This document shows, piece after piece, positions 23,371 through 32,160 of a stretch of 64,000 nt of DNA (the first letter of the stretch is position 1; each line of letters begins with the position of its first letter). Origin of the DNA: JAKQIM01 sp964633225 (GTDB lineage Bacteria > Chloroflexota > Anaerolineae > Anaerolineales > UBA4823); assembly GCA_964633225.1 (NCBI GenBank), contig CAZWFQ010000001.1:62001-126000 (forward strand), given 5' to 3'. Below the pieces are notes generated by a model that made no database searches, was not told where the DNA came from, and saw only the letters and a list, made by a program, of their open reading frames with translations. The translations under genes and the position numbers were made by a program.

Positions 23371-24837
23371 TTACTTCTTATCTGTTTTTTGGAAGAACCG
23401 GCGCTCTTTGATGCTTTGGATCCAATGCGGAGCGGCCTGGCTCAAGTACCACAGTCCCCACAAGACCACGCTCGATTGCAAGGGAACAAGGAAACGGGGG
23501 TTGTCGCCGTGATCGAGCATCGATTGCAGGATCGATGCCGCCCAGATGCTGGCAGCGAGATACCACAAAAAGGGTGTGAAGGTAGATTGAATAGATCCTT
23601 CGTACTGGAGGCTGGCGGCGCCAGCCAGGGAGCGCCGCTGCTTGAAGAATTGCTTGATTTGCTGGAACATCCACTGCAAAGATGTGATGACAAAAAGCAG
23701 ATTGAACCCGGCAACCAGGATGCGTTGCATGTTGATCAAGCCCTGGATGGGGGTTACCAGAGCGGGGGAGCGCAAGGCCTCCGGCGCCCAGTAAACAGGC
23801 GCAAACCAAAAGTATACCCAACCCTTGAGCACGTTGCGCAGGTACAGTTCGGGGTGCTCCCAGATCAGTCCTACAGAGATGCGTGCCAGGGTACGCGATA
23901 GGTCGTAAAAGTTGAGGCCTGAAATCTCACTCAGTTCAGGGATGGCATCCCAGATGGTGTTGGTCTGGGTGCCGTATTCTGCGATGTGAGCCTCTCGGTA
24001 GCGTAAGTAGGTGTCGCGAAGGGCAGCATACTCGTCGGGCACGTATTCAAAATAGCCTCCGGTATGCTGTACCAGGTGATAACCGGTCATGGTGGTCAGG
24101 CCCCAATCGCCATAGCGGCTGTGGATGAACGTGACCCAGCCGCCGAGGATCAGTGCTACTGGTACAAGAAAGGCCAGCAGGCCGAGCAGCCAGCGCTTTG
24201 GGTTGAGCAGTTTGATCGTCCCGGGTTTCAGGCCTGCCAGGAGAATGAAGAAGAGTGCCACAAAGGGCAGGTAAATGAATAAGGGGCGTGTAATGAGTGC
24301 CAGAGCGCTGAAGAGCCCAATAGCAAAGGCCAGCACCGGAGAACAAGGCTTAGCGGGAGCATCTTTCTGGAAAATAAGCACCCCTGCCAGGGCCAAGGTG
24401 ATGAAAAATGTAGTCAGGGTTTCGGTGAGCAGGTTGGCTTCAAAAAAGAGTTGGCCCAGGTTGAGGCTGTGGGCCAATCCCGCCAGCCCTGCCAGCCATG
24501 CTTTTCCGCTCAGGCGCCAGGCAATGTAGAAGAACAGCAGCGTGATTACCAGGCCCATGGCCATTTGCACCAGCCATATGTTTTCATCTGAGCCGATGCT
24601 TGCCAGGAATACCGGGTAACCTGGGGTGCGTGTGCCGTCGTAGCGTGCGAAGCCATTCAGTACTGAGCGTGATAAGCGGCGGTAAGAGGCCGAATCGCCG
24701 TGAGGCACGGGTGCATAGCCTGCCAGCAGGGCAATGCGAACCAGAGTAGCCGCGATCAGCACGCACGCCAGCCATAGGCGCATCTTGCTACGCTCGTCTT
24801 TCACTTCCCCAGGCATGCCAGGCTTAGATTCTTTCAT
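23371..24837 (-). CDS. GT39/ArnT-like membrane glycosyltransferase
   Basis: 488-aa protein of the dolichyl-phosphate-mannose/ArnT-like GT-C group. After the first helix comes the acidic loop HGDSASYRRLS and RTPGYPVFLA, a usual pattern in this family; about ten to eleven further helices follow. It would use an undecaprenyl-phosphate-linked sugar at the outer face. The ATG overlaps the preceding glycosyltransferase gene's stop by 4 bases, so expression is coupled. Confidence 0.8.
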   Translation of the reverse strand: MKESKPGMPGEVKDERSKMRLWLACVLIAATLVRIALLAGYAPVPHGDSASYRRLSRSVLNGFARYDGTRTPGYPVFLASIGSDENIWLVQMAMGLVITLLFFYIAWRLSGKAWLAGLAGLAHSLNLGQLFFEANLLTETLTTFFITLALAGVLIFQKDAPAKPCSPVLAFAIGLFSALALITRPLFIYLPFVALFFILLAGLKPGTIKLLNPKRWLLGLLAFLVPVALILGGWVTFIHSRYGDWGLTTMTGYHLVQHTGGYFEYVPDEYAALRDTYLRYREAHIAEYGTQTNTIWDAIPELSEISGLNFYDLSRTLARISVGLIWEHPELYLRNVLKGWVYFWFAPVYWAPEALRSPALVTPIQGLINMQRILVAGFNLLFVITSLQWMFQQIKQFFKQRRSLAGAASLQYEGSIQSTFTPFLWYLAASIWAASILQSMLDHGDNPRFLVPLQSSVVLWGLWYLSQAAPHWIQSIKERRFFQKTDKK

Positions 24838-25961
24838 TTCCAGCCTTCCAGGGCGCGGGCGGCGCGAGCTTGCCAGGTATATTGTTTCACATCTTGCAGG
24901 GCCTGTTGGGCCAGGCGCAGGCGGCAGGGCTCATCATCATAGAGAGCCTGCAGGGCGGCGCTCCAGGCCTGGGGGTCTTCGGGCGGGCACAGCACGGCAT
25001 TGGTCTCGTTCAGCACTTCACCAATCACGGGCAGGTCGCTAGAGATGATGGCGCGCCCGCAAGCCATGTAGTCAAACATCTTCATTGGGCTGGCGTATGC
25101 GGCCGAATTTCCCCCGCTGCTGCCGGCAATGGCGCGTTCATACGGCATGAGCAGCACATCGGCTGCCGCCTGGTAAATGGGCAGCCGGTGGTTCTCAATA
25201 AAACCGGTCAGGCTAACATTGTGCAGATTTTCAGAGGCCAGGTGTTCCCGCCAATGGGTTACATCCTGGGGGTTGCCGCCTACCCATAAAAAGTGCAGTT
25301 GAGGGAAGCGCCGCGCCAGATCCACCAACATGCTCATGCCGCGGCCCGGGTAGAGGTGCCCGGTGTACCCCACGGTGAACTGTTCAGGCATCTCCAGGCT
25401 GCGCCGGGCCGCCAGGGGGGCAGGCAGGGCAGCGTAGCGTTCAAGATCGATGGCGTTCGGCGAAATGATCGAGTGAACCGCAGATAGCGGGTAGCGGGCA
25501 GCGAGTTGTTGCTCTAGGGCGCGGGTAATTGGGAGGGTGCGCTTGCGGCCGGGCAGGCTGAGAAAGAGACGGAAGAGCCAGGGGCCAAGTGCGCCTTCGG
25601 GCGGGCCGTGCATTTCTAAGATCACCCCCAGGCCTGCCAGGAGGGCCAGGTTGGCGGCTTGCAAAGGCCACACATAAGCCAGGTCGGCCTCCAGGGCCTT
25701 GGCCCGCTGGACTGCCCGCCAGCAAAAATCATAGCGTTTCCAACGTGGGTTGGCAGGCAGCCATTCGATCGGGAAAGTGGTTGACAGGCCATAATTGGCT
25801 ATCAAGGCATCTGTGGTGGGTGGCTGGCTGCCTGCGCTTTGCGGCACCAGCAGATGCACCTCATGCCCAAGCTGCGCCAGTGCCTGGCAGGCTTTCATCA
25901 TCTGGATGCTGTTGGCAGTGGCAGAGGGGATTTGGGATGCGGCAATACAGGTGATCTTCAT
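24834..25961 (-). CDS. GT4-type glycosyltransferase
   Basis: GT-B fold enzyme of 375 aa. The hinge is at GYTGHLYPGRGM, and the donor site reads SPMKMFDYMACGRAIISSD followed by LPVIGEVL. It would add a sugar to the lipid-linked glycan on the cytoplasmic side. Four-base overlaps link it to the flippase gene before it and the GT39-like gene after it, forming a tight three-gene block. Specificity not predictable. Confidence 0.87.
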   Translation of the reverse strand: MKITCIAASQIPSATANSIQMMKACQALAQLGHEVHLLVPQSAGSQPPTTDALIANYGLSTTFPIEWLPANPRWKRYDFCWRAVQRAKALEADLAYVWPLQAANLALLAGLGVILEMHGPPEGALGPWLFRLFLSLPGRKRTLPITRALEQQLAARYPLSAVHSIISPNAIDLERYAALPAPLAARRSLEMPEQFTVGYTGHLYPGRGMSMLVDLARRFPQLHFLWVGGNPQDVTHWREHLASENLHNVSLTGFIENHRLPIYQAAADVLLMPYERAIAGSSGGNSAAYASPMKMFDYMACGRAIISSDLPVIGEVLNETNAVLCPPEDPQAWSAALQALYDDEPCRLRLAQQALQDVKQYTWQARAARALEGWK

Positions 25962-27328
25962 ACTTCACTACTACCATTGGCGCCGGCGATCTCCTGGTTT
26001 CGTATCCTGCTCAGCCCCTTCCAGATGATGGTGCTAATGGAAACGACAAAGTAAGCTGACATGATGGCGGCCTCAGCAATGTACCCCAGGGCAGGCAGCA
26101 GCCAGAAGGTGAGCAGGGTTTTGAAGGACCCCACCACAGCCGATACTTTAAGCGGGAAGACAGGCATCCCCAGGGCCAGGAGTAGAGGGCGGTTCCAATG
26201 CAGGATATTGGCGAAACCATATCCGATGAGCAAGAAGAGCAGTGCCGGGTAAGCTGGGCTGAAATCGGGCCCGTACATGAAAGGGATCAGCCAGGCGCCA
26301 AAGATAGCCAGGCCGAGCGACACGGGCAGGGTCCAGGCAGCGGCAATAGCACTGACGCGCTGGAGCAGGCGGCGGGTGAGTGCCCAATCGCGGCGCGCCG
26401 TGGTTTGGGCGATCTCGGCATAGGTGGGCGCAATAAAGGGTTCAATGGGAAGCATGACCATGTTGATCAGCTTCAGGGCATAGCTGTAATAGAGCCCTTC
26501 GATGGGAGAGCGCAGCAGCGAGATGAGCAGGGTTTCGCTGTCACGCACTGCCAGGTTGACCGTTCCCTGCAGATTGGTGCTGATGGCAAAACGCAGGATT
26601 GCCCGCCAGTCGGGAACGGCGCGCAAGGAAGCGCGCCACCAGCCAGGCCCCAGCCTGGTGTTAAGTTGATGGAAAGCTAAGATCACAATTGCCAGCCCCG
26701 CAATGGCCTTACCCAACAGGTAGGCCAACAGCACTTCCATCAGCCCCCATTTGGCGAAATAGGCGGCTACGATCAGGCCGGTGGTCACAATGCTTTGTCC
26801 CAGGTTGACCAGTGCCACCAGGTTAAAGAGTTTGAAAGATTGTAAAACGCCAGTGGCGGTCTCGTACCCAAAATGGGTCAGCAAGTAAAGGCCGTAGATC
26901 AAGAAGAGGGGGGCAAAGATCGAATCTTTGGCCAGGTACCGCGCCGCCAGGGGAGCGGTGAGTGCCAGAACCAGGTAAGCCAGGATGACGGTCATGGCCT
27001 CGACCATTGCTGCGCCCTTAACGATTGCCGCCGCCCGGTCTTTACGCGCTTCGGCCATAGATTGGCCCAGGTAGCGCACCACCAATTCGCTCATGCGGAA
27101 GGACAGCAGGCGGTTGACATTGGAGGCATACGGCATGATCACGGCCACCAGAGGGCTTAAGGTCTCTGCACCCAGCAAGCGAGCCGCCAAAATGCCTTGC
27201 AGCATACTGAGCACCACGGCCGCCGCATTGCTGCCGAAGATGTAACTGCTGTTCTTAACAATGCCGCGCAGGAGTTTATCCTGCCACCAGGCACGCAGTG
27301 TCTCGATGAGGCGCGGTTTTTCTGTCAT
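25958..27328 (-). CDS. wzx: Wzx-type polysaccharide flippase
   Basis: 456-aa multi-spanning protein of the MOP superfamily (polysaccharide biosynthesis/flippase), with about twelve to fourteen hydrophobic segments and the typical N-terminal IVKNSSYIFGSNAAAVVLSM. It would flip undecaprenyl-linked repeat units to the outer face. It shares one base with the epimerase gene upstream and four with the glycosyltransferase downstream. The locus thus has a second export route besides the Wzm/Wzt pair. Confidence 0.82.
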   Translation of the reverse strand: MTEKPRLIETLRAWWQDKLLRGIVKNSSYIFGSNAAAVVLSMLQGILAARLLGAETLSPLVAVIMPYASNVNRLLSFRMSELVVRYLGQSMAEARKDRAAAIVKGAAMVEAMTVILAYLVLALTAPLAARYLAKDSIFAPLFLIYGLYLLTHFGYETATGVLQSFKLFNLVALVNLGQSIVTTGLIVAAYFAKWGLMEVLLAYLLGKAIAGLAIVILAFHQLNTRLGPGWWRASLRAVPDWRAILRFAISTNLQGTVNLAVRDSETLLISLLRSPIEGLYYSYALKLINMVMLPIEPFIAPTYAEIAQTTARRDWALTRRLLQRVSAIAAAWTLPVSLGLAIFGAWLIPFMYGPDFSPAYPALLFLLIGYGFANILHWNRPLLLALGMPVFPLKVSAVVGSFKTLLTFWLLPALGYIAEAAIMSAYFVVSISTIIWKGLSRIRNQEIAGANGSSEV

Positions 27329-28314
27329 CAGAGCTTGATCTGGCTGGCCCAGTCTCGTTCAGCCTGGTACCAATCTACCAGGCGCTTGACGCCTTCTTGC
27401 AGCGATACAGATGGCTCCCAATTCAGCAGCCGTGCGGCCTTTTGTGTATCGGCCCAGTTGGCAAGCATATCGGCCGGATGGATTGGCTGGCGTTCGATGA
27501 TCGCCTGGCGTCCGATGGATGTCTCAAACAGGTGCAAGAGCTGGTTGATGCTGATGGTTTCGTGTCCGCCCAGGTTGATGACCTCGTAGCCGAGCGGCTT
27601 AAGCCCCAGGATCACGCCGCGTGCAATATCATCCAGGTAAGTAAAGCCGCGCGTCTGTTCCCCATCGCCGTTGAGCTTGACGGGCCGGCCCTCGCTGATC
27701 CATTGGGCAAAACGGAACATGACCATATCGGGCCGAGGGGCCGGGCCATAAACGGTGAAGAAGCGGAAGATCGTCACATCCAGGTTGTACAGGTAATGGT
27801 AGACATGGCACAGGGCTTCGGCGCCTTTTTTACTGGCGGCGTAGGCCTGTAGGGGGTGGTCGCTGTCAGCCACTTCAGGGGTGGGCAGTGGGGCATCCTT
27901 GCCGTAGATGCTGGAAGTGGAGGCCAGAATGAACTTTGGGATGCTTTGGCTACGGCACATCTCCAGCAGGTTCAGGGTGCCGGTCACATTGGTATCCACA
28001 TACACCCAGGGATCTTCTAACGACTGGCGTACACCTGCCCGGGCCGCCAGGTTGATGACTGCGTCAAACCGGTTGCCTTTGAGCGTTTCAACTGCACCGC
28101 GGTCGCTGATATCCAGGTGTTGGAAGGTGAAATGCGCCTCGCCAGGCCCGGCAGGTAGAGCCAGCAGCTTTTTCAAGCGGTACTCTTTCATGCGTGGGTC
28201 GTAGGCATCGTTCATGTTGTCCACCCCAACCACATTGTGCCCGCTTGCCAGCAGGAACTCACACACACGCGATGCAATGAAACCGGCAGCCCCTGTAACC
28301 AAGTAATTAGACAT
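27328..28314 (-). CDS. UDP-glucuronate 4-epimerase-like SDR
   Basis: Extended SDR of 328 aa: GAAGFIASR binds NAD, LASTSSIYG is the catalytic Ser region, and YAASKKGAE has the Tyr/Lys pair; TVYGPAPRPDM follows, as in UDP-glucuronate and UDP-GlcNAc(A) C4-epimerases. The dehydrogenase gene immediately upstream would supply a uronic-acid substrate. A stem-loop terminator separates the two, so this gene needs readthrough or a local promoter; I see no good -35/-10 in the 32-base space. Confidence 0.85.
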   Translation of the reverse strand: MSNYLVTGAAGFIASRVCEFLLASGHNVVGVDNMNDAYDPRMKEYRLKKLLALPAGPGEAHFTFQHLDISDRGAVETLKGNRFDAVINLAARAGVRQSLEDPWVYVDTNVTGTLNLLEMCRSQSIPKFILASTSSIYGKDAPLPTPEVADSDHPLQAYAASKKGAEALCHVYHYLYNLDVTIFRFFTVYGPAPRPDMVMFRFAQWISEGRPVKLNGDGEQTRGFTYLDDIARGVILGLKPLGYEVINLGGHETISINQLLHLFETSIGRQAIIERQPIHPADMLANWADTQKAARLLNWEPSVSLQEGVKRLVDWYQAERDWASQIKL

Positions 28315-28339
28315 ATCAGTACCTTGATATCCTATGCGT

Positions 28340-28396
28340 AAAAAATCACCGCAGAGAAGCAGCGGCTGAAGGACAGCTGCTGCCTCTCTGCGGTGA
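28340..28396 (-). terminator. Intrinsic terminator after the nucleotide-sugar dehydrogenase gene
   Basis: Outer arms TCACCGCAGAGA and TCTCTGCGGTGA pair perfectly; inner arms AGCAGC and GCTGCT extend the stem. On the minus strand the stem is followed by ATTTTTTAC. It begins 6 bases after the dehydrogenase stop. Confidence 0.8.
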
Positions 28397-28402
28397 ATGA
28401 GC

Positions 28403-29725
28403 CTAAAGTCTGACGACTTTCGGGTTATCCTTGCCTAACTTGCCCAGGGCGTTACGGGTATCCACCACCAGCTTGGCGGCATCCAGGATGGCTGGATAAT
28501 CGTAGTCGCTGTGGTTAGTTATGATCACCACGCAGTCCACGGCACGCACCGCGGCCATCAGGTCGGGCACGCTGATCATTTCCCAGTTATCATGGCGAAG
28601 CTGAGAAATATAAGGGTCATGATACAGCACGAGGGCGCCCTTTTCTTTCAACAGGGTGATCACGTCCAGGGCTGGGGATTCGCGCAGGTCATCAATATCT
28701 GGCTTATAGGCCGCACCCAGCACCAGCACGCGGTGGTCCTTCAGCGACTTGCCCTGCGAGTTCATGCCGTCCATCACCAGGCTGATGACGTGGCGCGGCA
28801 TATTACTGTTGATTTCTGATGCTAACTCAATGAAGCGGGCCGTGTACTTAAGCGCGTGCAGCTTCCAAGACAGGTAAAGCGGATCGATTGGGATGCAGTG
28901 CCCACCCAGCCCTGGGCCGGGGGTGAACTTCATAAAGCCGAAAGGCTTACTGGCCGCGGCGTCGATCACTTCCCACACGTCCACACCCAGGCGTTTGCAC
29001 ATCAGGGCCATTTCATTAACCATGCCAATATTGACCATGCGGAAGGTGTTTTCAAGCAGCTTGGCCATCTCAGCGGCCTCGGTCGAGGATACTGGCACAA
29101 TGGTCTTGAGCGCCTGCCCGTACCAGATTGCTGCCACCTCAGAACAATTGGCAGTGATCCCACCGATTACCTTGGGGGTATTGTAGGTGGTCCAGTCTTC
29201 TCGGCCCGGATCCACGCGCTCTGGCGAGAAGGCCAGGAAGAAATCCTCGCCTGCCGTCAGCCCCAATTCCACACCCAGCTTGGGCAGCAGCACTTCGCGC
29301 GTGTTGCCAGGGTAGGTGGTTGATTCAAGCACCACCACCATGCCGGGGTGCATGTACTTGGCCAGTTTGTCGGTAGCCGCCAGGATGAAAGATAGGTCTG
29401 GGTCGCCTTCTTTGCGCAGTGGGGTGGGCACGCAGATGCTGACCGCATCGGCATCCTCCAGGCGCGAAAAATCGGTAGACGCTACCAGTTTTCCGGCCTT
29501 GACCAGGCTGCTGACCTGCTCGGTAGAGATGTCTTGGATGTAACTGATCCCCTGGTTGATCGAGTTCACCTTGCGCTCATCGAGGTCGACACCAATCACA
29601 TGGAAGCCGGCCTCTCCAAAAGCCACAGCCAGGGGTAATCCAACGTAGCCCAGGCCAATGATGCCCACCTTGGCAGTGCGGTTTTGAAGTTTACTAATGA
29701 GAAGGTCTTTGATTGTGGATGACAT
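28403..29725 (-). CDS. Nucleotide-sugar 6-dehydrogenase, UDP-GlcNAc type (WbpA/TviB-like)
   Basis: NAD-dependent enzyme that oxidises C6 of a UDP-sugar twice to the uronate. GIIGLGYVGLPLA at the N terminus binds NAD, and GLGGHCIPIDPLYLSWK contains the catalytic Cys; the ending of that motif and TEAAEMAKLLENTFR point to the UDP-HexNAc dehydrogenase branch rather than UDP-glucose dehydrogenase. 440 aa. It starts 21 bases after the uracil-DNA glycosylase stop, with AGAAAGAG as ribosome site, and may be transcribed together with that operon until the terminator after it. Confidence 0.88.
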   Translation of the reverse strand: MSSTIKDLLISKLQNRTAKVGIIGLGYVGLPLAVAFGEAGFHVIGVDLDERKVNSINQGISYIQDISTEQVSSLVKAGKLVASTDFSRLEDADAVSICVPTPLRKEGDPDLSFILAATDKLAKYMHPGMVVVLESTTYPGNTREVLLPKLGVELGLTAGEDFFLAFSPERVDPGREDWTTYNTPKVIGGITANCSEVAAIWYGQALKTIVPVSSTEAAEMAKLLENTFRMVNIGMVNEMALMCKRLGVDVWEVIDAAASKPFGFMKFTPGPGLGGHCIPIDPLYLSWKLHALKYTARFIELASEINSNMPRHVISLVMDGMNSQGKSLKDHRVLVLGAAYKPDIDDLRESPALDVITLLKEKGALVLYHDPYISQLRHDNWEMISVPDLMAAVRAVDCVVIITNHSDYDYPAILDAAKLVVDTRNALGKLGKDNPKVVRL

Positions 29726-29746
29726 TTTTTGACTCTTTCTGTTAGG

Positions 29747-30388
29747 TTAAAATAAATTCAACTGTTTTGGCTCTGCCTTCGGCTGAGCATTGTTTTGGGA
29801 TTCAACAGGCTTGGCTTTGTTTTTTGATGCAATCAAATCTGGCAGGGATGCAAAATCGCGCTCGAGCTGTGGTTTTAGAGATGGCTGGTGCAGGGCAGCC
29901 GCCGGGTGGTACATGGGAACAACCAGGCGCCCCCTGACCTGGAAAGATTGGCCATGCACTTCACTGATCTTTCCATTTGGCACAAAACGTGCCATTGAGA
30001 AGCGCCCCAGGGTCACCACTACCTGTGGATTGATGGCCTGGATCTGGCGCTCTAGATAATCGCTACAGGCTGCCAATTCTTCGGGTAAGGGATCGCGGTT
30101 GCTCGGCGGGCGGCACTTGATCACGTTGCCGATAAAGACTTCTGTGCGTTGCATGCCAATCTTTGCCAGCAACTCATCCAGGTATCTGCCGGCTGCGCCT
30201 ACAAAAGGCCGCCCTTGTTCATTTTCATGAAACCCTGGCCCTTCACCAATGAACATGATGCTGGCGTTGGCGGGACCTTCACCTGGCACCGCGTTCTTGC
30301 GGGAGTAATGTAATTGACAGCGTTGGCAGTTTGATATTTCTTGGGCCAACTGTTGTAAGGTTTCTTCGGCTGCGCTTCGATTCACCAT
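29747..30388 (-). CDS. Type 4/5-like uracil-DNA glycosylase with iron-sulfur cluster
   Basis: DNA repair enzyme removing uracil from DNA. Motif A region GEGPGFHENEQGRPFVG and the C-terminal MYHPAAAL are the family-4 landmarks. Cys pairs CQRC near the N terminus and KCRPP plus AACSD later are placed to hold a 4Fe-4S cluster. I start at the Met at 30388 (213 aa), which lies just past the rimI stop; the longer frame opens at 30418 inside rimI. Confidence 0.88.
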   Translation of the reverse strand: MVNRSAAEETLQQLAQEISNCQRCQLHYSRKNAVPGEGPANASIMFIGEGPGFHENEQGRPFVGAAGRYLDELLAKIGMQRTEVFIGNVIKCRPPSNRDPLPEELAACSDYLERQIQAINPQVVVTLGRFSMARFVPNGKISEVHGQSFQVRGRLVVPMYHPAAALHQPSLKPQLERDFASLPDLIASKNKAKPVESQNNAQPKAEPKQLNLF

Positions 30389-30390
30389 GT

Positions 30391-30927
30391 TTACGAGTCC
30401 ATCTCCTTCTCTAGCCATATCATATACTGCTGGTCCATGCCGCTGTGTGTCATGATGACGGCATCTTCATTATTATCATGGTAGTAATGTGCCCGCCGGC
30501 CCACTTCTTCAAAGCCGAACCGGATGTACAATTGTTGGGCCACCTGGTTGCTGACGCGCACCTCAAGGGTGGCACTACGAGCACCGGATGCGTAACAATC
30601 TGATAATACCACTGCCAACAGCCGCCGGCCAATGCCCCGGCCACGATGATCAGGGTGGACGGCAATGGTAGCGATATGAGCTTCATCTAAAATCAGCCAG
30701 GTGACCACCATTCCCACAATGGTTGGTGGAGCGGGCGGCTCTAATTCTGCCACCCACGGCCGGGCAGCCGGATTCTCGGTCACCTCAAACAGGTAAGAGC
30801 GGCGCGGCCACGGCAGGCTGAACGATTGCTGGTCAATGGCGTGCACCGCATCAATATCTTCCAGCCTCATCGGCCGGTATAAGATACCCAGGCTTGAATG
30901 GGCAGGTCGCGTTAATGGGGCTGCCAT
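30391..30927 (-). CDS. rimI: RimI-like ribosomal-protein alanine N-acetyltransferase
   Basis: GNAT-family acetyltransferase (178 aa). The acetyl-CoA loop reads VHPDHRGRGIGRRLL and is followed by the typical C-terminal LYIRFGFEEVGRR. RimI acetylates the N terminus of ribosomal protein S18 in known bacteria and is often encoded next to tsaB. Here it lies one base after the tsaB stop. The N-terminal 15 residues are poorly conserved in wording, so a start a few codons later cannot be excluded. Confidence 0.87.
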   Translation of the reverse strand: MAAPLTRPAHSSLGILYRPMRLEDIDAVHAIDQQSFSLPWPRRSYLFEVTENPAARPWVAELEPPAPPTIVGMVVTWLILDEAHIATIAVHPDHRGRGIGRRLLAVVLSDCYASGARSATLEVRVSNQVAQQLYIRFGFEEVGRRAHYYHDNNEDAVIMTHSGMDQQYMIWLEKEMDS

Positions 30928-30928
30928 A

Positions 30929-31624
30929 TTACCCGGGAATCGGGTCTCCTATGTGCAAGTAAATGGGAGAAAGGGCTGCAATCTCAGCCGTCAGGCTTAA
31001 GGACGCCTGCGAGGACGGTGAGATGCTTTGCCACTGCTGCCAGGCCAGTTCTGCCAGGAAGGCTGGCCTTCGCAGTGTGTGGGCAGGAGATGCCAGCACC
31101 ACATTCTTGTGTTTGCGCGCCAGGATGCGGCGTTCTTCTTCGGTCAACTCGCCGCACACCAGGGTGGGCTGGTTGATTTGGCGGGACAGGCGTTCTACAT
31201 CCAGTACTTCTACCGGAGCGCTGGGCTGCCAGGCGTCTTCGCTGGCCTGGTACCTGCCCACTGCCAGGCGGCCTCGCCCGGCGCTCAAGATTGCAATTAA
31301 TGGCATCTGGCACACGGGCTGTGAAGCTGCCAGGGCGTCTAGCGTGGGGATGCCGATCACTGGCAGGTGACGTGCCAGGGCAATTCCTTTGACCAACGCC
31401 AGCCCAATGCGCAGTCCGGTAAATGAGCCGGGGCCCAAGGCCACCGCCAAGATTTTTAGATCGGGGAGTTGAACCCTGGCGCGTGCCAGGGCATCAGCCA
31501 GGGCCGGAGCCAGCTCAACCGTGTGGTAATCGCGGCTGGCCCAGGTAGTTTCGCAAATTACCTGCACACCGTCGTATAAAGCCAGCCCGATGGTGCGGGT
31601 TGAAGTGTCCACCGCCAGCAGCAT
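30929..31624 (-). CDS. tsaB: TsaB, tRNA threonylcarbamoyladenosine biosynthesis protein
   Basis: Component of the TsaB-TsaD-TsaE complex that makes t6A37 in ANN-decoding tRNAs. LLAVDTSTRTIGLALYDG opens the ASKHA-type fold, and ALGPGSFTGLRIGL is the family signature. 231 aa, normal. The start abuts the tsaE stop. Neighbouring tsaE and rimI support the call strongly; tsaD is not in the window. Confidence 0.93.
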   Translation of the reverse strand: MLLAVDTSTRTIGLALYDGVQVICETTWASRDYHTVELAPALADALARARVQLPDLKILAVALGPGSFTGLRIGLALVKGIALARHLPVIGIPTLDALAASQPVCQMPLIAILSAGRGRLAVGRYQASEDAWQPSAPVEVLDVERLSRQINQPTLVCGELTEEERRILARKHKNVVLASPAHTLRRPAFLAELAWQQWQSISPSSQASLSLTAEIAALSPIYLHIGDPIPG

Positions 31625-32119
31625 TTATCCTCCATACACCAGCTTGCGGAATTTACCCAATAAACTTTCGTAGTACAGGCCGCGGGCTGTGAAAACCATA
31701 TCGCGTTGCTCATCGTTCACGTAAGTCAGGCTGGCCCATAACCCTTGTGGGGGCAGTGCCGCCTGGGCGCGCTCCGCCCACTCGACCAGCAGTGGCCCTT
31801 GAGCCAGCAAGGTATCCAGGTCGAGGTCAATCGCTTCGGCCGCACCGCTCAAGCGGTAAGCGTCCATGTGATAGAGTTGATCGCCGTTTGGACGGCGGTA
31901 TACATTTACCAGCACAAAAGTTGGGCTGGTGACTGCATCCAAAGAACCCCAGCCCGCCGCAATGCCCTGCACCAGGGTGGTTTTTCCGGTGCCAAGCTCG
32001 CCCACCAACCCTACCGTATCCCCAGTTTGCAGCAATGAGCCCAGGCGCATGCCCACTCGACGGGTCTGCTCGGTGCTGCGGCTGATGATCTCAAGGGAGT
32101 GGGCATCCAGGATAGGCAT
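31625..32119 (-). CDS. tsaE: TsaE, tRNA threonylcarbamoyladenosine biosynthesis ATPase
   Basis: Small P-loop ATPase of the t6A complex: Walker A GELGTGKTTLVQG, then SPTFVLVNVY and the later LLVEWAERA. From the Met at 32119 the protein has 164 aa. The frame stays open to 32155, but a TATAAT box lies at 32131-32126, only 6 bases before this ATG and with no ribosome site between, so I read this as the start of a leaderless mRNA. First gene of the tsaE-tsaB-rimI-glycosylase unit. Confidence 0.92.
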   Translation of the reverse strand: MPILDAHSLEIISRSTEQTRRVGMRLGSLLQTGDTVGLVGELGTGKTTLVQGIAAGWGSLDAVTSPTFVLVNVYRRPNGDQLYHMDAYRLSGAAEAIDLDLDTLLAQGPLLVEWAERAQAALPPQGLWASLTYVNDEQRDMVFTARGLYYESLLGKFRKLVYGG

Positions 32120-32125
32120 GAGGGG

Positions 32126-32131
32126 ATTATA
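32126..32131 (-). promoter_or_regulatory. -10 box of a likely leaderless tsaE promoter
   Basis: TATAAT on the minus strand, then CCCCTC and ATG. No convincing -35 hexamer at 16-18 bases. The geometry matches other starts in this window. Confidence 0.55.
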
Positions 32132-32160
32132 CAGCGGAAAACGCGAATCGTACACGCGCT

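Noticed and set aside
1..29725. Classical LPS core/O-antigen locus
   Set aside because: No heptose, KDO or lipid A gene is present, so I describe it only as a surface-polysaccharide locus.
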